From an uncultured Cytophagales bacterium (GTDB lineage Bacteria; Bacteroidota; Bacteroidia; Cytophagales; Thermonemataceae): a stretch of 64,000 bases of DNA. The stretch is from NCBI GenBank assembly GCA_937911505.1, contig CALEMF010000106.1, positions 1 through 64,000 of the forward strand, in the 5' to 3' direction. Position 1 is the stretch's first letter; each line of letters opens with the position of its first letter. Positions 36,718 through 45,977 of the stretch are shown here, in pieces. Under the pieces are notes generated by a model, which saw nothing but the letters and a program-made list of their open reading frames with translations, was not told the origin of the DNA and did not search any database. The translations under genes were made by a program, and so were the position numbers.

Positions 36718-36754
36718 AATCTGTGAGAACGCTATTGCGTTCTCACAGATTTTA
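36718..36754 (+). terminator. Strong hairpin terminator after Hsp20
   Basis: AATCTGTGAGAACGC (36718-36732) is fully complementary to GCGTTCTCACAGATT (36737-36751), around a four-base loop, followed by a T-rich tail. Confidence 0.85.
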
Positions 36755-36892
36755 TACGTTTAGCAAATGATGTTAAAAAATGTTAATTTTAATTATTGAG
36801 CAATATTTACACACCATTTTTGCGTACATGACGTTTAAACAGCGTAAAGTAAACTTGGACTATGTTAAACGCTTAAAATATATTCAACCCTT

Positions 36893-38356
36893 ATGAAAGA
36901 AGCACTCAAAATCATTTCGGCCGCCATATTAGGTAGCGCCCTAACGGTAGGGAGCATGCAGGTTTTTGACCTGGGCGGCGATACCGTTAAAATAGAACAC
37001 ACCAATGGTATTCCTTCTCAATCTACTTTTTTTAAGGATGTAGATGGGAAAACCATCAACTTTGATTTTACAGCTACTGCTGAAAAAGTAATGCCTGCAG
37101 TAGTAGCGATTAAGTCTACCGTACAAAATAAGCCTACCAGCTACGGGAATGGCCTTCAAGACGAATTTTTCAGACAGTTCTTTGGTGATCCACGCCCCCA
37201 GCAACGTGGCTTCAGTGTAGGCGCAGGTTCGGGTGTTATCATCTCTGAAGATGGCTATATTGTCACCAACAATCACGTGGTACGCGATGCAAGAGATGTA
37301 GAAGTAGCCCTTACAAACGGGAAAACCTACAAGGCTGAGATTATCGGCTTAGATCCTTCTACAGATTTGGCACTGATTAAAATTAAAGCCAGTAACCTAC
37401 CTACCTTAAAATTTGTAGACTCTGATCAGGTAAAGATTGGTCAGTGGGTCATGGCTGCTGGTAATCCATTCAACCTTACTTCTACGGCTACAGCCGGTAT
37501 TGTGAGTGCCAAAGGACGTAGCATCAATATCTTAAAGGATAAGTTTGCGATTGAGTCATTCATACAGACAGATGCTGCTATCAACCCTGGTAACAGTGGT
37601 GGTGCACTTGTAGATATTAGCGGCGGTTTAATTGGTATTAATACCGCTATAGCCAGTCCTACAGGTGCTTACTCAGGATATGGTTTTGCAGTACCCGCTA
37701 ACATTGTAAGTAAAGTAGTAGAAGATTTGATTCAGTATGGCAGTGTAAAAAGAGGTATTCTTGGTGTGAGCATTAGTACCGTAGACGGTAACGTTGCGAG
37801 AGAAAAAGACCTTTCTGTAACGGATGGTGTGTATGTAAATGATGTATCATCTGGTAGCGGTGCTGAAAAAGCAGGTATTCAAGCAGGTGATGTCATTACA
37901 AGCGTAAATGGAAAGCGAGTAACGAAATCTCCTGAGCTACAAGAATTGATTGCACGTCGTCGTCCTGGCGATAAGGTTCAACTTATTGTAAACAGAGATG
38001 GTAAGAAAAAAGAATTTGAGGTAACATTGATGAGCAATGCGGCAGAAACACCGTTGGTAAGTTCTAGCAAGCTGGGTAATATAGAAAGTACGCTAGGGGC
38101 AGAGTTTGAAACCGTGAGCAAAGAATTGGCCAGTCGCCTTGACATCGACGGTGGGGTAAAAGTAACTAACGTACAAAGAGGAAAGCTAGGCAGCGCAGGG
38201 GTAGACAACGGTTTCATTATCACCCGTGTTAACAAGCAAACCGTTACCTCCATAGAGGATTTCAAAGAGGCGTTAGAAAAAGCCAATGGCGGTGTAATGC
38301 TTGAAGGCGTCTATGAGGATGTAAGTGGTAGTTTCTACTACGCATTTGGGATGTAG
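36893..38356 (+). CDS. htrA: HtrA/DegP-type periplasmic serine protease
   Basis: The 487-residue product has a hydrophobic N-terminus (LKIISAAILGSALTVGSMQV) and a trypsin-like protease domain with catalytic His128 (TNNHVV), Asp158 (STDLALIKI) and Ser235 (NPGNSGGAL). Two PDZ domains follow (YVNDVSSGSGAEKAGIQAGD; GGVKVTNVQRGKLGSAGVDN). DegP-like enzymes degrade or refold misfolded envelope proteins. It follows the Hsp20 gene, another protein-quality factor, but a terminator separates them. Confidence 0.96.
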   Translation: MKEALKIISAAILGSALTVGSMQVFDLGGDTVKIEHTNGIPSQSTFFKDVDGKTINFDFTATAEKVMPAVVAIKSTVQNKPTSYGNGLQDEFFRQFFGDPRPQQRGFSVGAGSGVIISEDGYIVTNNHVVRDARDVEVALTNGKTYKAEIIGLDPSTDLALIKIKASNLPTLKFVDSDQVKIGQWVMAAGNPFNLTSTATAGIVSAKGRSINILKDKFAIESFIQTDAAINPGNSGGALVDISGGLIGINTAIASPTGAYSGYGFAVPANIVSKVVEDLIQYGSVKRGILGVSISTVDGNVAREKDLSVTDGVYVNDVSSGSGAEKAGIQAGDVITSVNGKRVTKSPELQELIARRRPGDKVQLIVNRDGKKKEFEVTLMSNAAETPLVSSSKLGNIESTLGAEFETVSKELASRLDIDGGVKVTNVQRGKLGSAGVDNGFIITRVNKQTVTSIEDFKEALEKANGGVMLEGVYEDVSGSFYYAFGM

Positions 38357-38377
38357 CCTATTTAGTGTATAAATAAC

Positions 38378-38413
38378 AAAAGGAGCTTTTTCTAGGAAAG
38401 GGCTCCTTTTCTA
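38378..38413. terminator. Hairpin terminator after htrA
   Basis: AAAAGGAGC (38378-38386) pairs with GCTCCTTTT (38402-38410) around a 15-base loop. T/A ends on both sides suit the convergent genes htrA and the small protein at 38426. Confidence 0.7.
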
Positions 38414-38425
38414 TTTTACTGATAT

Positions 38426-38662
38426 TTAATAATACCTTATCTGCTCTACTGTGTCGCTTTTATAAATGTTATAGTTGTAATTTTGAGCCAATGTCTCTAT
38501 AGCCTCTTCCTCATTGATAGACTTTTCAGTAACAGGGTTATTTGATGCTTCTGTTGCAACAGGTTCACTATTTTTAACAATGAGAAAACTCCCAAGGGCA
38601 ACAACAAAAAAGAAAAGAATAATCAAGAGATTAAAGCAACTCTTCTCTACATTTCCCAGCAT
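38426..38662 (-). CDS. Small single-pass membrane protein
   Basis: The 78-residue product has one hydrophobic segment (FNLLIILFFFVVALGSFLIV) followed by a short polar tail (EPVATEASNNPVTEKSINEE) ending EQIRYY. No family was recognised. The strong membrane segment and clean start near 38662 support it as a real gene, though it could be missed by homology searches. It converges with htrA across the terminator at 38378. Confidence 0.5.
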   Translation of the reverse strand: MLGNVEKSCFNLLIILFFFVVALGSFLIVKNSEPVATEASNNPVTEKSINEEEAIETLAQNYNYNIYKSDTVEQIRYY

Positions 38663-38702
38663 AATGAATGTGTAAACGTATTTTTGAACCTCCTTTTGCT
38701 CA

Positions 38703-38891
38703 TCAGAAAACGCACTTTCTCAAGAAAATCACAAGCATACAGAATAAAAACATAATGATAGAAATACGATTGATACCGTGCATCATTCGTAAATTAAAAT
38801 TGGTGGGATGGCTACCGTCATTTTTTTTAAAGACTCTTACAAAATACCTTAACACTTCTCCTACCTTAAAAAACTCTTTTAAACGGCTCAT
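38703..38891 (-). CDS. Small membrane protein, DUF6728-like
   Basis: The 62-residue product reads SRLKEFFKVGEVLRYFVRVF, then HPTNFNLRMMHGINRISIIM, then FLFCMLVIFLRKCVF. The NFNLRMMHGINRISI core followed by one membrane helix matches, from memory, a short conserved Bacteroidota family (DUF6728). Function is unknown. It lies 40 bases upstream of the other small membrane protein on the same strand, so the two may form one transcript. Confidence 0.65.
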   Translation of the reverse strand: MSRLKEFFKVGEVLRYFVRVFKKNDGSHPTNFNLRMMHGINRISIIMFLFCMLVIFLRKCVF

Positions 38892-38928
38892 TCAAGTATA
38901 TATTAAATTTTTGTAAACAAATGGCTGA

Positions 38929-38936
38929 TAAATTTG
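38929..38936 (+). promoter_or_regulatory. Candidate -7 box (TAAATTTG) for the Ldh-family gene
   Basis: TAAATTTG fits TAnnTTTG, 129 bases before the ATG at 39065. A TTTG at 38910-38913 is 15 bases upstream, which is shorter than usual. Between 38936 and 39065 nothing else was recognised. Confidence 0.4.
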
Positions 38937-39064
38937 CAGTAGAACAGGCGTTCCTACGAAAATGTTTGTGAGATCGCTTTTTGTTTCGTTACTTCACGTA
39001 CTCATACAAACATACTTGACCTCAATATTGCCTACTCACTAAATGGCGCAATAGATATTCTCGC

Positions 39065-40135
39065 ATGACCTTCTCTTCACAACAACTCCTCGCCTTTACA
39101 AAAGCCATTTTTGTAAAAATAGGCTTTTCTGAAAAAGATGCTACTTTAGCCTCTAAAGTTCTTATAAGTGCAGATTTAAGAGGGGTAGACTCACATGGTA
39201 TCGCACGTTTAGCTGGATACATTGATTTATGGAAAGCCAAGCGACTCAACCCAACCCCTCATCTGCAAGTGGTACACGAAACACCTTCTACCGCTACCCT
39301 CGATGGTGATGCAGGCGTTGGTTTAGTAGTAGCTCCACAGGCGATGACCATCGCCATCGAAAAAGCGCGTCAAGTGGGTACTGGCTGGGTAGCGGTAAAA
39401 AACTCCAATCACTTCGGTATCGCTGGCTATCACGCAATGATGGCCTTGGAAGACGATATGATCGGTATTGCCATGACCAACGCTAGCCCCATTGTAGCAC
39501 CTACCTTCGCTATTGATAAAATGCTAGGAACGAATCCCATCGCCGTAGCCATTCCAGCGCTAGAGCAGCCTCCTTTTGTGGCAGATTTCGCTACTACGAC
39601 CGTCGCCAACGGTAAGTTTGAAATTCTAGAAAGACAAGGGAAAGAGGCTCCTCTTGGTTGGTTGCAAGATGAAAAAGGGCAGCCTACCTCCGATCCTACC
39701 GCCCGTAAGCGAGGGGGTGCTTTGTTACCACTAGGAAGTGACCGCACACACGGCAGCCATAAAGGCTATTGCTTAGGCGCCTTGGTAGATATTTTCACAG
39801 CGGTATTTTCTGGTGCTAACTATGGCCCTTGGGTGCCTCCTTTTGTCAGTTACCTGCCTTTAGTTGAGCCTCCCGTAGGTGAAGGTATTGGTCATTTCTT
39901 GGGTGCTATACGCCTCGATGCCTTTCGTCCTGCAGAGGAACTTAAAAAGCATATGGATCAATGGATTACACGTTTTAGACAAGCCAAAGCGACAGAAGGC
40001 CAGCAAGTCCTTGTGCCGGGTGATCCAGAGCGTGCTACTGAGGCAATAAGAAGAGAAGAAGGTATTCCCTTAATGGAAAGTGTTGTGGAGAAACTACAAC
40101 TCTTGGCGCAGGAATTCAAGGTAAGCTGGCCATAA
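39065..40135 (+). CDS. Malate/L-lactate dehydrogenase (Ldh/YlbC) family oxidoreductase
   Basis: The 356-residue product belongs to the NAD(P)-dependent malate/lactate/ureidoglycolate dehydrogenase family, which is unrelated to classical Rossmann LDH. Motifs are LRGVDSHGIARLAGYI, VKNSNHFGIAGYHAMMALE, NASPIVAPTFAIDKMLGTNP and HGSHKGYCLGALVDIFTAVF. The substrate cannot be told from sequence. The gene stands alone, with no pathway partner nearby. Confidence 0.92.
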   Translation: MTFSSQQLLAFTKAIFVKIGFSEKDATLASKVLISADLRGVDSHGIARLAGYIDLWKAKRLNPTPHLQVVHETPSTATLDGDAGVGLVVAPQAMTIAIEKARQVGTGWVAVKNSNHFGIAGYHAMMALEDDMIGIAMTNASPIVAPTFAIDKMLGTNPIAVAIPALEQPPFVADFATTTVANGKFEILERQGKEAPLGWLQDEKGQPTSDPTARKRGGALLPLGSDRTHGSHKGYCLGALVDIFTAVFSGANYGPWVPPFVSYLPLVEPPVGEGIGHFLGAIRLDAFRPAEELKKHMDQWITRFRQAKATEGQQVLVPGDPERATEAIRREEGIPLMESVVEKLQLLAQEFKVSWP

Positions 40136-40194
40136 AAAAGCATCACTCCTACGTTTCATAGAAGCGATGCTCATTACTAAACGAATTGGTAGGG

Positions 40195-40800
40195 CTAGTT
40201 AAACTTTACACCTGCAGCTTTTTTACCTGCTGAGTACACTACAGCGTCTACTGTATCTTTTTTGTTTACTTTTTTAGCCATACGGGTAATGTCTCGCTCT
40301 ATACTATGATTCACTAATCCATTAGTCAAGTAGCTTAGTAGTTTGATACCGCTGGTTTTACTATTCACTACCTGATAGGTTTGTAAAGGCTCTGCTAAAA
40401 TATACACTTTCGTATTTTTGATCTCGCCCACCTGTGCGATTTGCTGCGTCTGAGGAGAAGCGGCTTCGGTAAAACGTATAATCTGTACCTGCTTGCCTCC
40501 TTCATACAAAATGGCATCCCAGTCTTTCTCCTTTCGTTCTGCTTTTCTTTTGGCTCTTTTTACAAGTCTTGCTACCCGATCAGAAATACTTTCGTTTACA
40601 AGTCCTTGCGAGAAAATAGAACCTGCCTTCAAACCTGACTTTCGATTGAGTACTACTTCATACGTTCTGGTAGGTTTATTTAAAAAATATACTTCTACAC
40701 CATTTACTTTCTGTACTTTGGCGAGTCCTGTGGCTGAGCTTTGGGCTTGTACTACAATAGTAGCGATAAGAAGCCAACCTACTAACATCATCTTTTTCAT
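40195..40800 (-). CDS. Secreted protein with two tandem homologous domains
   Basis: The 201-residue product has a signal peptide (MLVGWLLIATIVVQAQ) and two copies of a roughly 80-residue module. Matching phrases are VEVYFLNKPTRTYEVVLNRK with TKVYILAEPLQTYQVVNSKT, FSQGLVNESISDRVARLVKR with LTNGLVNHSIERDITRMAKK, and WDAILYEGGKQVQIIRF with VDAVVYSAGKKAAGVKF. The module fold appears to be beta-alpha-beta. I do not recognise a named family. A short 59-base gap separates its 3' end from the Ldh gene, which converges on it. Confidence 0.75.
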   Translation of the reverse strand: MKKMMLVGWLLIATIVVQAQSSATGLAKVQKVNGVEVYFLNKPTRTYEVVLNRKSGLKAGSIFSQGLVNESISDRVARLVKRAKRKAERKEKDWDAILYEGGKQVQIIRFTEAASPQTQQIAQVGEIKNTKVYILAEPLQTYQVVNSKTSGIKLLSYLTNGLVNHSIERDITRMAKKVNKKDTVDAVVYSAGKKAAGVKFN

Positions 40801-40941
40801 AGGGTATTACTGGTTTAAATATAAGTAAAATAATAACTGCCCTCGAAAGTAGGCACTCAATAGCGGTTACACTAGCCAAGGCGGATCAAGCCGCTATAAA
40901 AAAGGATCAAACGTAGCTTTTAGGAGATGAAAATGCAATGC

Positions 40942-41556
40942 TTAGATTAGTTCGAAGGCGTCTAGTAGTAATTTTACCCCAAATAGCATAAATATAATAC
41001 CTGCTATTCGATTCACGTACTGTAGGGTTTTAGGGGTAAAAAACTTTTTAAGCCTGCTAGCAAAAACAGCAATACCTACTTCTGTACCAAAAATGGCTAG
41101 CAAGCAGGCGATAAAAAAGACGATGACTTCATTGATCAAGAAGTTGTCTTCGGTAAGTTTTGCTACGATAGCCACCCAAATAAAAAAATTAGCTGGATTA
41201 AGTGTGTTTAATAAAAAGCCATTACCTAAAAAATACAAGTTGCTTCCCCATTGTGTCTTAGGATACACTAGCTGTGAGTTTTTCTTCGTAATGCTTACAA
41301 TGCCTAGCGCTATCAGTAAACAAAAACCCAAAAGATTTACATAAAAGTCGAAGTTATCTATTTCAGGTAGGTATTGTGCGCCAAAAATAGCCGCCAAAAT
41401 AAAGATAATATCGGCTATTATTACTCCTAAAGCGATAAAGACACCACTTTTATAGCCATAGTCTATGCTATTTTGAATAAGAGAGAAAAAAACAGTTCCC
41501 AACATCAAGCTAAAAACCATTCCTGTTCCTAAACCATATAAGAAAGCATACACCAT
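40942..41556 (-). CDS. LysE-family amino-acid exporter
   Basis: The 204-residue protein has six hydrophobic segments and the LysE/RhtB N-terminus (YGLGTGMVFSLMLGTVFFSL, IDYGYKSGVFIALGVIIADI). An ILNPANFFIW-like motif (TLNPANFFIWVAIVAKL) and a C-terminal TPKTLQYVNRIAGIIFMLFG segment complete the family pattern. LysE proteins export basic amino acids or homoserine-type compounds; the substrate here is unknown. Confidence 0.88.
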   Translation of the reverse strand: MVYAFLYGLGTGMVFSLMLGTVFFSLIQNSIDYGYKSGVFIALGVIIADIIFILAAIFGAQYLPEIDNFDFYVNLLGFCLLIALGIVSITKKNSQLVYPKTQWGSNLYFLGNGFLLNTLNPANFFIWVAIVAKLTEDNFLINEVIVFFIACLLAIFGTEVGIAVFASRLKKFFTPKTLQYVNRIAGIIFMLFGVKLLLDAFELI

Positions 41557-41663
41557 AAGAATATATATTCAATAAGAACACACAAAACTATGCCCCTGCT
41601 TTTGCCGTTTCAAAAATAAGTAGAATTCTTTTTTCTCAAATGATATCTAACTTTTATTTCCCT

Positions 41664-42266
41664 ATGCGTACCTCCCATTTATTACTCACTTTTATGTTCT
41701 GTTGGTTTACTTCTTTGGCCTTTGCTCAAATAGATACCGAAGCCAACCTTCAAGCCATCAACCAAAAACGGCAAAAAATTAATCGAATTGGCATGATCAC
41801 TTTAGGCTCCTGGGCCATTGGAAATATCGCCACAGCAGGCTTTAGCATTAGTAATGCTGAGGGAAGTAGAAAACATTTTCACCAAATGAACTTAGGCTGG
41901 GGAGCTGTCAACCTTGCCCTAGCAGGTTTTGGTTATTACAGCGCGCTTACTGAGCCACAACTACTCTCTTTGAACGAAACAGTAGATAAACATTATCAAA
42001 TTCAGAAAATTCTATTGCTCAATAGTGGGCTGGACTTAGCCTACATGGCTTCTGGTCTTTATTTAAGAGAACGTGCCAAAAACGATGCAAATCGGCAAGA
42101 TATGTTTGAAGGTTTTGGAAATTCACTAATTTTACAGGGAGGTTTCTTGTTTGTATTTGATGTTACCTTGTATTTAATACATCGTACGAACAACCCAAAA
42201 GTCCAGCAATTACTGGAAAATGTTCAGTTATCCTACAATCAGATTGGTTTTGTCTATCAATTTTAA
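41664..42266 (+). CDS. Membrane-associated hypothetical protein (DUF6992-like)
   Basis: From ATG 41664 the product has a signal peptide (RTSHLLLTFMFCWFTSLAFA), then hydrophobic segments. The MITLGSWAIGNIATAGFSIS and HFHQMNLGWGAVNLALAGFG phrases resemble a Bacteroidota family of small envelope proteins (DUF6992, from memory). An ATG at 41640 would add eight residues. It is followed 12 bases later by the WG-repeat gene, so the two are likely cotranscribed. Confidence 0.7.
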   Translation: MRTSHLLLTFMFCWFTSLAFAQIDTEANLQAINQKRQKINRIGMITLGSWAIGNIATAGFSISNAEGSRKHFHQMNLGWGAVNLALAGFGYYSALTEPQLLSLNETVDKHYQIQKILLLNSGLDLAYMASGLYLRERAKNDANRQDMFEGFGNSLILQGGFLFVFDVTLYLIHRTNNPKVQQLLENVQLSYNQIGFVYQF

Positions 42267-42278
42267 GTCATCTTTTTT

Positions 42279-43379
42279 ATGCGTCATTTATTGCTCTTTT
42301 TTTGTAGCTGCTTTTTTTTACTTCTTTTTTCTCAATGCGATACCTACAAAGCAGATCCAACCCTAAAGCTTTTCCCTTTTTACAAGAAAAACCAGTATGG
42401 ATTTATGGATAGTACTGGTAAAGCGGTAATTCCTGCTAAGTTTGATGCGGTAAAGGAGTTTCAGGAAGGTGTAGCAGCGGCCCAAGAGAATGGACAGTGG
42501 GGCTTTATACGCCAAGATGGGGAATGGCTTATAGAGCCTGCCTATGAAGAGTTGTACAGTTTTTCAGATGGATTAGCCGCTTTTGCAGAAACAGAAAATG
42601 GGAAGCTAGGCTTTCTTAACGAAAAAGGGCAGGTAGTGATTCTACCTACCTATGATTTCGTTAAGCCTTTCCAAGGAGGCCTGGCTGCTGTAAGTCAAGG
42701 AGATAGGTGGCATTTTATTAATAAAGAAGGAGAAAAAGTTTTTGAAAACTCTTTTAGCTATGCTGAAAACTTTCACGAAGGGCTAGCGGTTGTCCAGAAT
42801 GCTGATGGGGCATTTCAATACATCAATGAGAAGGGAGACTACCTTACAGATGACGCTTACCTACTTGCACAAAACTTTCAAGAAAATTGGGCGTTGGTGG
42901 CCGATGGGATACAAGGTGCTGAAGATCAGCCTGATTCTTTAATTTATCATTTTATCAATGCACAAGGGAAAGTACAGCTCACCAACTTACCTTATGATAT
43001 TGTCACTCCTTTTTCCGAAGGGCTAGCGGGCGTTGCCCTTACTGAAGGGCAAGGCCAGGATACACTTCTTGTAGGGATTATTGATAAAAAAGGAAGAGAA
43101 GTTGTAGCGCCTACTTACGAAAGCACCTATGGCATTGTATTCGTACACTACCAAGAAGGCTTATCGCCCGTGATGGAGGATAATACGTGGGGTTATTTAA
43201 ATAAAAAAGGAGCATTGGCCATTCCTATACAGTACCAGGAGGCAGGTAACTTTAAAAATGGTCTTGCCTTAGTCAAAAAAGAAGATAAAATTTATTATAT
43301 TAATCCAAAAGGTGAGCAAATTGGAAAGGAATGGGAATACGATACCAACACTACTTTTGTTCTCAATTTCCAGCGCTAA
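42279..43379 (+). CDS. WG-repeat envelope lipoprotein
   Basis: The 366-residue product has a lipoprotein-like signal (LLLFFCSCFFLLLFSQC) and WG repeats, beta motifs centred on W-G-F/Y-I. Examples are NQYGFMDSTGKAVIPAKFDA, NGQWGFIRQDGEWLIEPAYE and NTWGYLNKKGALAIPIQYQE. Repeats like these probably build a beta-rich surface structure that binds other molecules. Some units are diverged (DRWHFINKEG, GKLGFLNEKG). It is four bases upstream of the PD40 gene's start, which suggests one transcript through this cluster. Confidence 0.9.
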   Translation: MRHLLLFFCSCFFLLLFSQCDTYKADPTLKLFPFYKKNQYGFMDSTGKAVIPAKFDAVKEFQEGVAAAQENGQWGFIRQDGEWLIEPAYEELYSFSDGLAAFAETENGKLGFLNEKGQVVILPTYDFVKPFQGGLAAVSQGDRWHFINKEGEKVFENSFSYAENFHEGLAVVQNADGAFQYINEKGDYLTDDAYLLAQNFQENWALVADGIQGAEDQPDSLIYHFINAQGKVQLTNLPYDIVTPFSEGLAGVALTEGQGQDTLLVGIIDKKGREVVAPTYESTYGIVFVHYQEGLSPVMEDNTWGYLNKKGALAIPIQYQEAGNFKNGLALVKKEDKIYYINPKGEQIGKEWEYDTNTTFVLNFQR

Positions 43380-43383
43380 AACT

Positions 43384-44808
43384 ATGAATATTCGAATCTA
43401 CATATGCTTAATAGGTCTGCTCTTTACAGGTGCTGAGTCATGGGGACAGCTTTTCCCTACGGTACAACGCAAGGCAGAAATATTGCAACAACCTGCTTCT
43501 ATACAAATACAACGACTTTACAGGCTCAACTCCTCTTATGAAGAGTTGAATCTTAATATTTCTCCTGATGGAAAATACCTGTTCTTTATGTCTAAACGCG
43601 GCGGACAACCTTGGACGGGTTATCCTAGAACAAGGCGAGATGGTACGAAAGAATATGATGGAGACATTTGGTATTCCAAAAAAGTGGGTGGTATCTGGCA
43701 ATCTCCCATTGCTTTAAGTGGTAAGATCAATACCTACGATGGGGAAGATGAACCCAACATCTCACCCGATGGACAAAATGTATACTTCCAAAGCTGGATC
43801 AACTGGGAACGCAGGTACGGGCCTTACTATCAGGCTTCTCTAAATGGGGCACAGTGGGGTACGCCCAAGCCACTAGGGGGAGGCATTCATCTTTTCTTTA
43901 GGGATAAAGTCACACAGTTTCAAGGAACCTAAGCCGCTGATGGAATGACGATTTCACCTGATGGTAAAACTTTTATTGTGGCAGCGGGGGCAGATTATTA
44001 CGGTGATATGGATTTATACATTAGTAAAAAAGATGCCTACGGTAAGTGGTCGTATTTAAAGCGGCTGTCAGTAAGTACCGCCGAAAACGAGCGTTCTCCT
44101 TTTATTGCTGCTGATGGCAAAACTATTTACTTTGCTTCTGATGGCTACAAAGGCTTAGGCGGGCTCGATATCTTTAAAGGAACCCTGAATAGCAACGGTA
44201 CAGTTACCAACATCGTAAATGTGGGTAAGCCTTTTAATACATCTCAGAATGACTACAGTTTTATTGTAACGGCTGATGGCCGAGAGGCGTACTTCGTCCG
44301 TAATGGCGATATTCACTACGCTAATATCACGAACTCTCCTGAGAAAATGAAGCCACAAGCTACGCTTATTGTAAGTGGTATGGTAACAGATAAAAACACA
44401 CAGAAACCTTTAGGGGCCAGCGTAGTATTTAAAAATGCTACAGGTGTAGTAGTGGCTACCGCTAAGAGTAATTCAGTAACGGGAGAATTTAGCGTGGTGA
44501 TCAACAAGGTGGAAAGTAAATTTTACCAAAGTGTAAAGAAAAATCAGTATAAGAATTTTGCCACTACCCTGAACATTACCTATAATAATGCAGGAAGGAA
44601 TAGTATTACAGCCAATGCCCAGCTTGAAAAAGAAGACCAAACACCAGTCTTGACCCAAGCAGAACAACAGAAAAAACTAGAAGAGGAAAAACGTAAGCAA
44701 GAGCAACTCAAGAAGCAACAATTAGAAAAAGAGAGAAAAGCTATTCTACAACAAGAAGGTGCAGCTAGTGTTTATGAGGAGAATCCTAAACTACGTAAGC
44801 AAAAATAA
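43384..44808 (+). pseudogene. PD40 beta-propeller protein interrupted by in-frame TAA
   Basis: Translation from ATG 43384 gives a signal peptide (MNIRIYICLIGLLFTGAESW) and PD40 (WD40-like) units (LNISPDGKYLFFMSKRGG, EPNISPDGQNVYFQSW). TAA at 43930-43932 (codon 183) interrupts. The frame then continues without shift (AADGMTISPDGKTFIVAAG) through three more PD40-type units and a carboxypeptidase-regulatory-like domain (VSGMVTDKNTQKPLGASVVF). It ends in a Lys/Glu-rich coiled coil (EEEKRKQEQLKKQQLEKERK). Intact, the protein would be about 474 residues, similar to OmpA-type PD40 proteins but without an OmpA domain. It lies between WG-repeat and small secreted genes. Confidence 0.88.
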
Positions 44809-44829
44809 GATTTTAACCACTAATTTTCA

Positions 44830-45183
44830 ATGAAACAACCTTTACCCGTATCATTCACTTTTTTGCTATTGATATTTTTCATTTCTCAAAGCCAAGCACA
44901 AATGGTCAATGGTGTTCCTGTTGAAAAGCTAGATTTACAGTATATTCAGCTAAGCATGGGACCTGGCCGAAATAACAAGGTAGTTTTTGTAGATATTGGG
45001 CAACGACAAGAGGACGTGATTGTCTCGGAATTGCGCCTAAAAGATGAGCAAGGGAAAGCCATGCGTTTTAATTCCCTTGTAGATGTACTTAACCTCTTCT
45101 ACGAAAATGGATATGAATATGTTGATTCCTATGGTTTTTCTGAAAAAAGCGCTGGCATACATCTCTTGAAAAAAAGAAAGTAA
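44830..45183 (+). CDS. Small secreted protein, unknown
   Basis: The 117-residue product has a signal peptide (PVSFTFLLLIFFISQSQAQ) and a compact mature domain (MVNGVPVEKLDLQYIQLSMG, NKVVFVDIGQRQEDVIVSEL, YVDSYGFSEKSAGIHLLKKR). No family was recognised. It starts 21 bases after the PD40 gene and may form the last cistron of the 41664-45183 unit. Confidence 0.7.
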   Translation: MKQPLPVSFTFLLLIFFISQSQAQMVNGVPVEKLDLQYIQLSMGPGRNNKVVFVDIGQRQEDVIVSELRLKDEQGKAMRFNSLVDVLNLFYENGYEYVDSYGFSEKSAGIHLLKKRK

Positions 45184-45198
45184 ATGATATAAAGCATA

Positions 45199-45224
45199 AG
45201 GGGAAACTCATGATAGCTTCCCCT
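45199..45224. terminator. Weak hairpin between convergent genes
   Basis: AGGGGAA (45199-45205) pairs with TTCCCCT (45218-45224) around a 12-base loop. There is no strong T-run on the plus side; it may serve the convergent small secreted gene and msrA. Confidence 0.4.
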
Positions 45225-45252
45225 GTATTATGTATCATTCGTATATTAAGTG

Positions 45253-45912
45253 CTAGTTAGTCGCGGTTTCTTTCAGTTTATCACCAAATACCTTTCTCAA
45301 TTTCTCTACCTTAGGCTGAATCACATAGCTACAGTAAGGCTGTGATTGATTATTATTGTAATAATTCTGATGGTAATCTTCTGCCACGTAGAAATTTTTG
45401 TAAGGCGTTACTTCCGTTACTACTGGGTTCTTATAGGCTTTCTCTTCGTTCAGCTTGTTTTTGTAGTAAGTGGCTTGTTCTTTTTGTTCTGCTGTATGAT
45501 AAAAGATAGCAGAACGATATTGTGGTCCCACGTCATTACCTTGTCGGTTCAAGGTAGTAGGATCGTGCGTTGTAAAGAACACCTCTAATAGCTCTTTGAA
45601 AGAGATGACCTTGGGATCATAAGTAACTTGGCAAACCTCCGCGTACTTAGTATTCCCAGAAGCTACTTGCTTATAAGTAGGGTTAGGTTTTTCACCACCA
45701 GAGTAGCCTGATTCTACCTTTACAACACCTTCTAAACGTTGAAAAACGGCTTCTACACACCAAAAGCACCCTGCGCCAAAAGTGATTATCTCGTACTGTC
45801 CATTATTTGTATCCATTGCAGTGATCTTTGAAGAATTGTTAGATGAATTACTCTTAGACATGCAAGCGCTTATCACAAAGATACTCGCCCACATTAACCA
45901 AAACTTTTTCAT
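45253..45912 (-). CDS. msrA: Peptide methionine sulfoxide reductase A, lipoprotein form
   Basis: MsrA reduces methionine-S-sulfoxide in proteins. From ATG 45912 the product is 219 residues with a lipoprotein signal (MKKFWLMWASIFVISAC), placing the enzyme in the envelope. The catalytic motif GCFWC is at residues 48-52 (Cys49 catalytic). GYSGGEKPNPTYKQV, EVFFTTHDPTTLNRQGNDVG and VAEDYHQNYY are family-typical. An upstream ATG at 45939 would add nine residues before the signal. No MsrB domain or gene is adjacent. Confidence 0.95.
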   Translation of the reverse strand: MKKFWLMWASIFVISACMSKSNSSNNSSKITAMDTNNGQYEIITFGAGCFWCVEAVFQRLEGVVKVESGYSGGEKPNPTYKQVASGNTKYAEVCQVTYDPKVISFKELLEVFFTTHDPTTLNRQGNDVGPQYRSAIFYHTAEQKEQATYYKNKLNEEKAYKNPVVTEVTPYKNFYVAEDYHQNYYNNNQSQPYCSYVIQPKVEKLRKVFGDKLKETATN

Positions 45913-45977
45913 AGTCTTTTTCTTTTTTATAATTGTCAAAACTGAATGTACCTCAAAAAGTTCAGAGAGAAAGTCGG

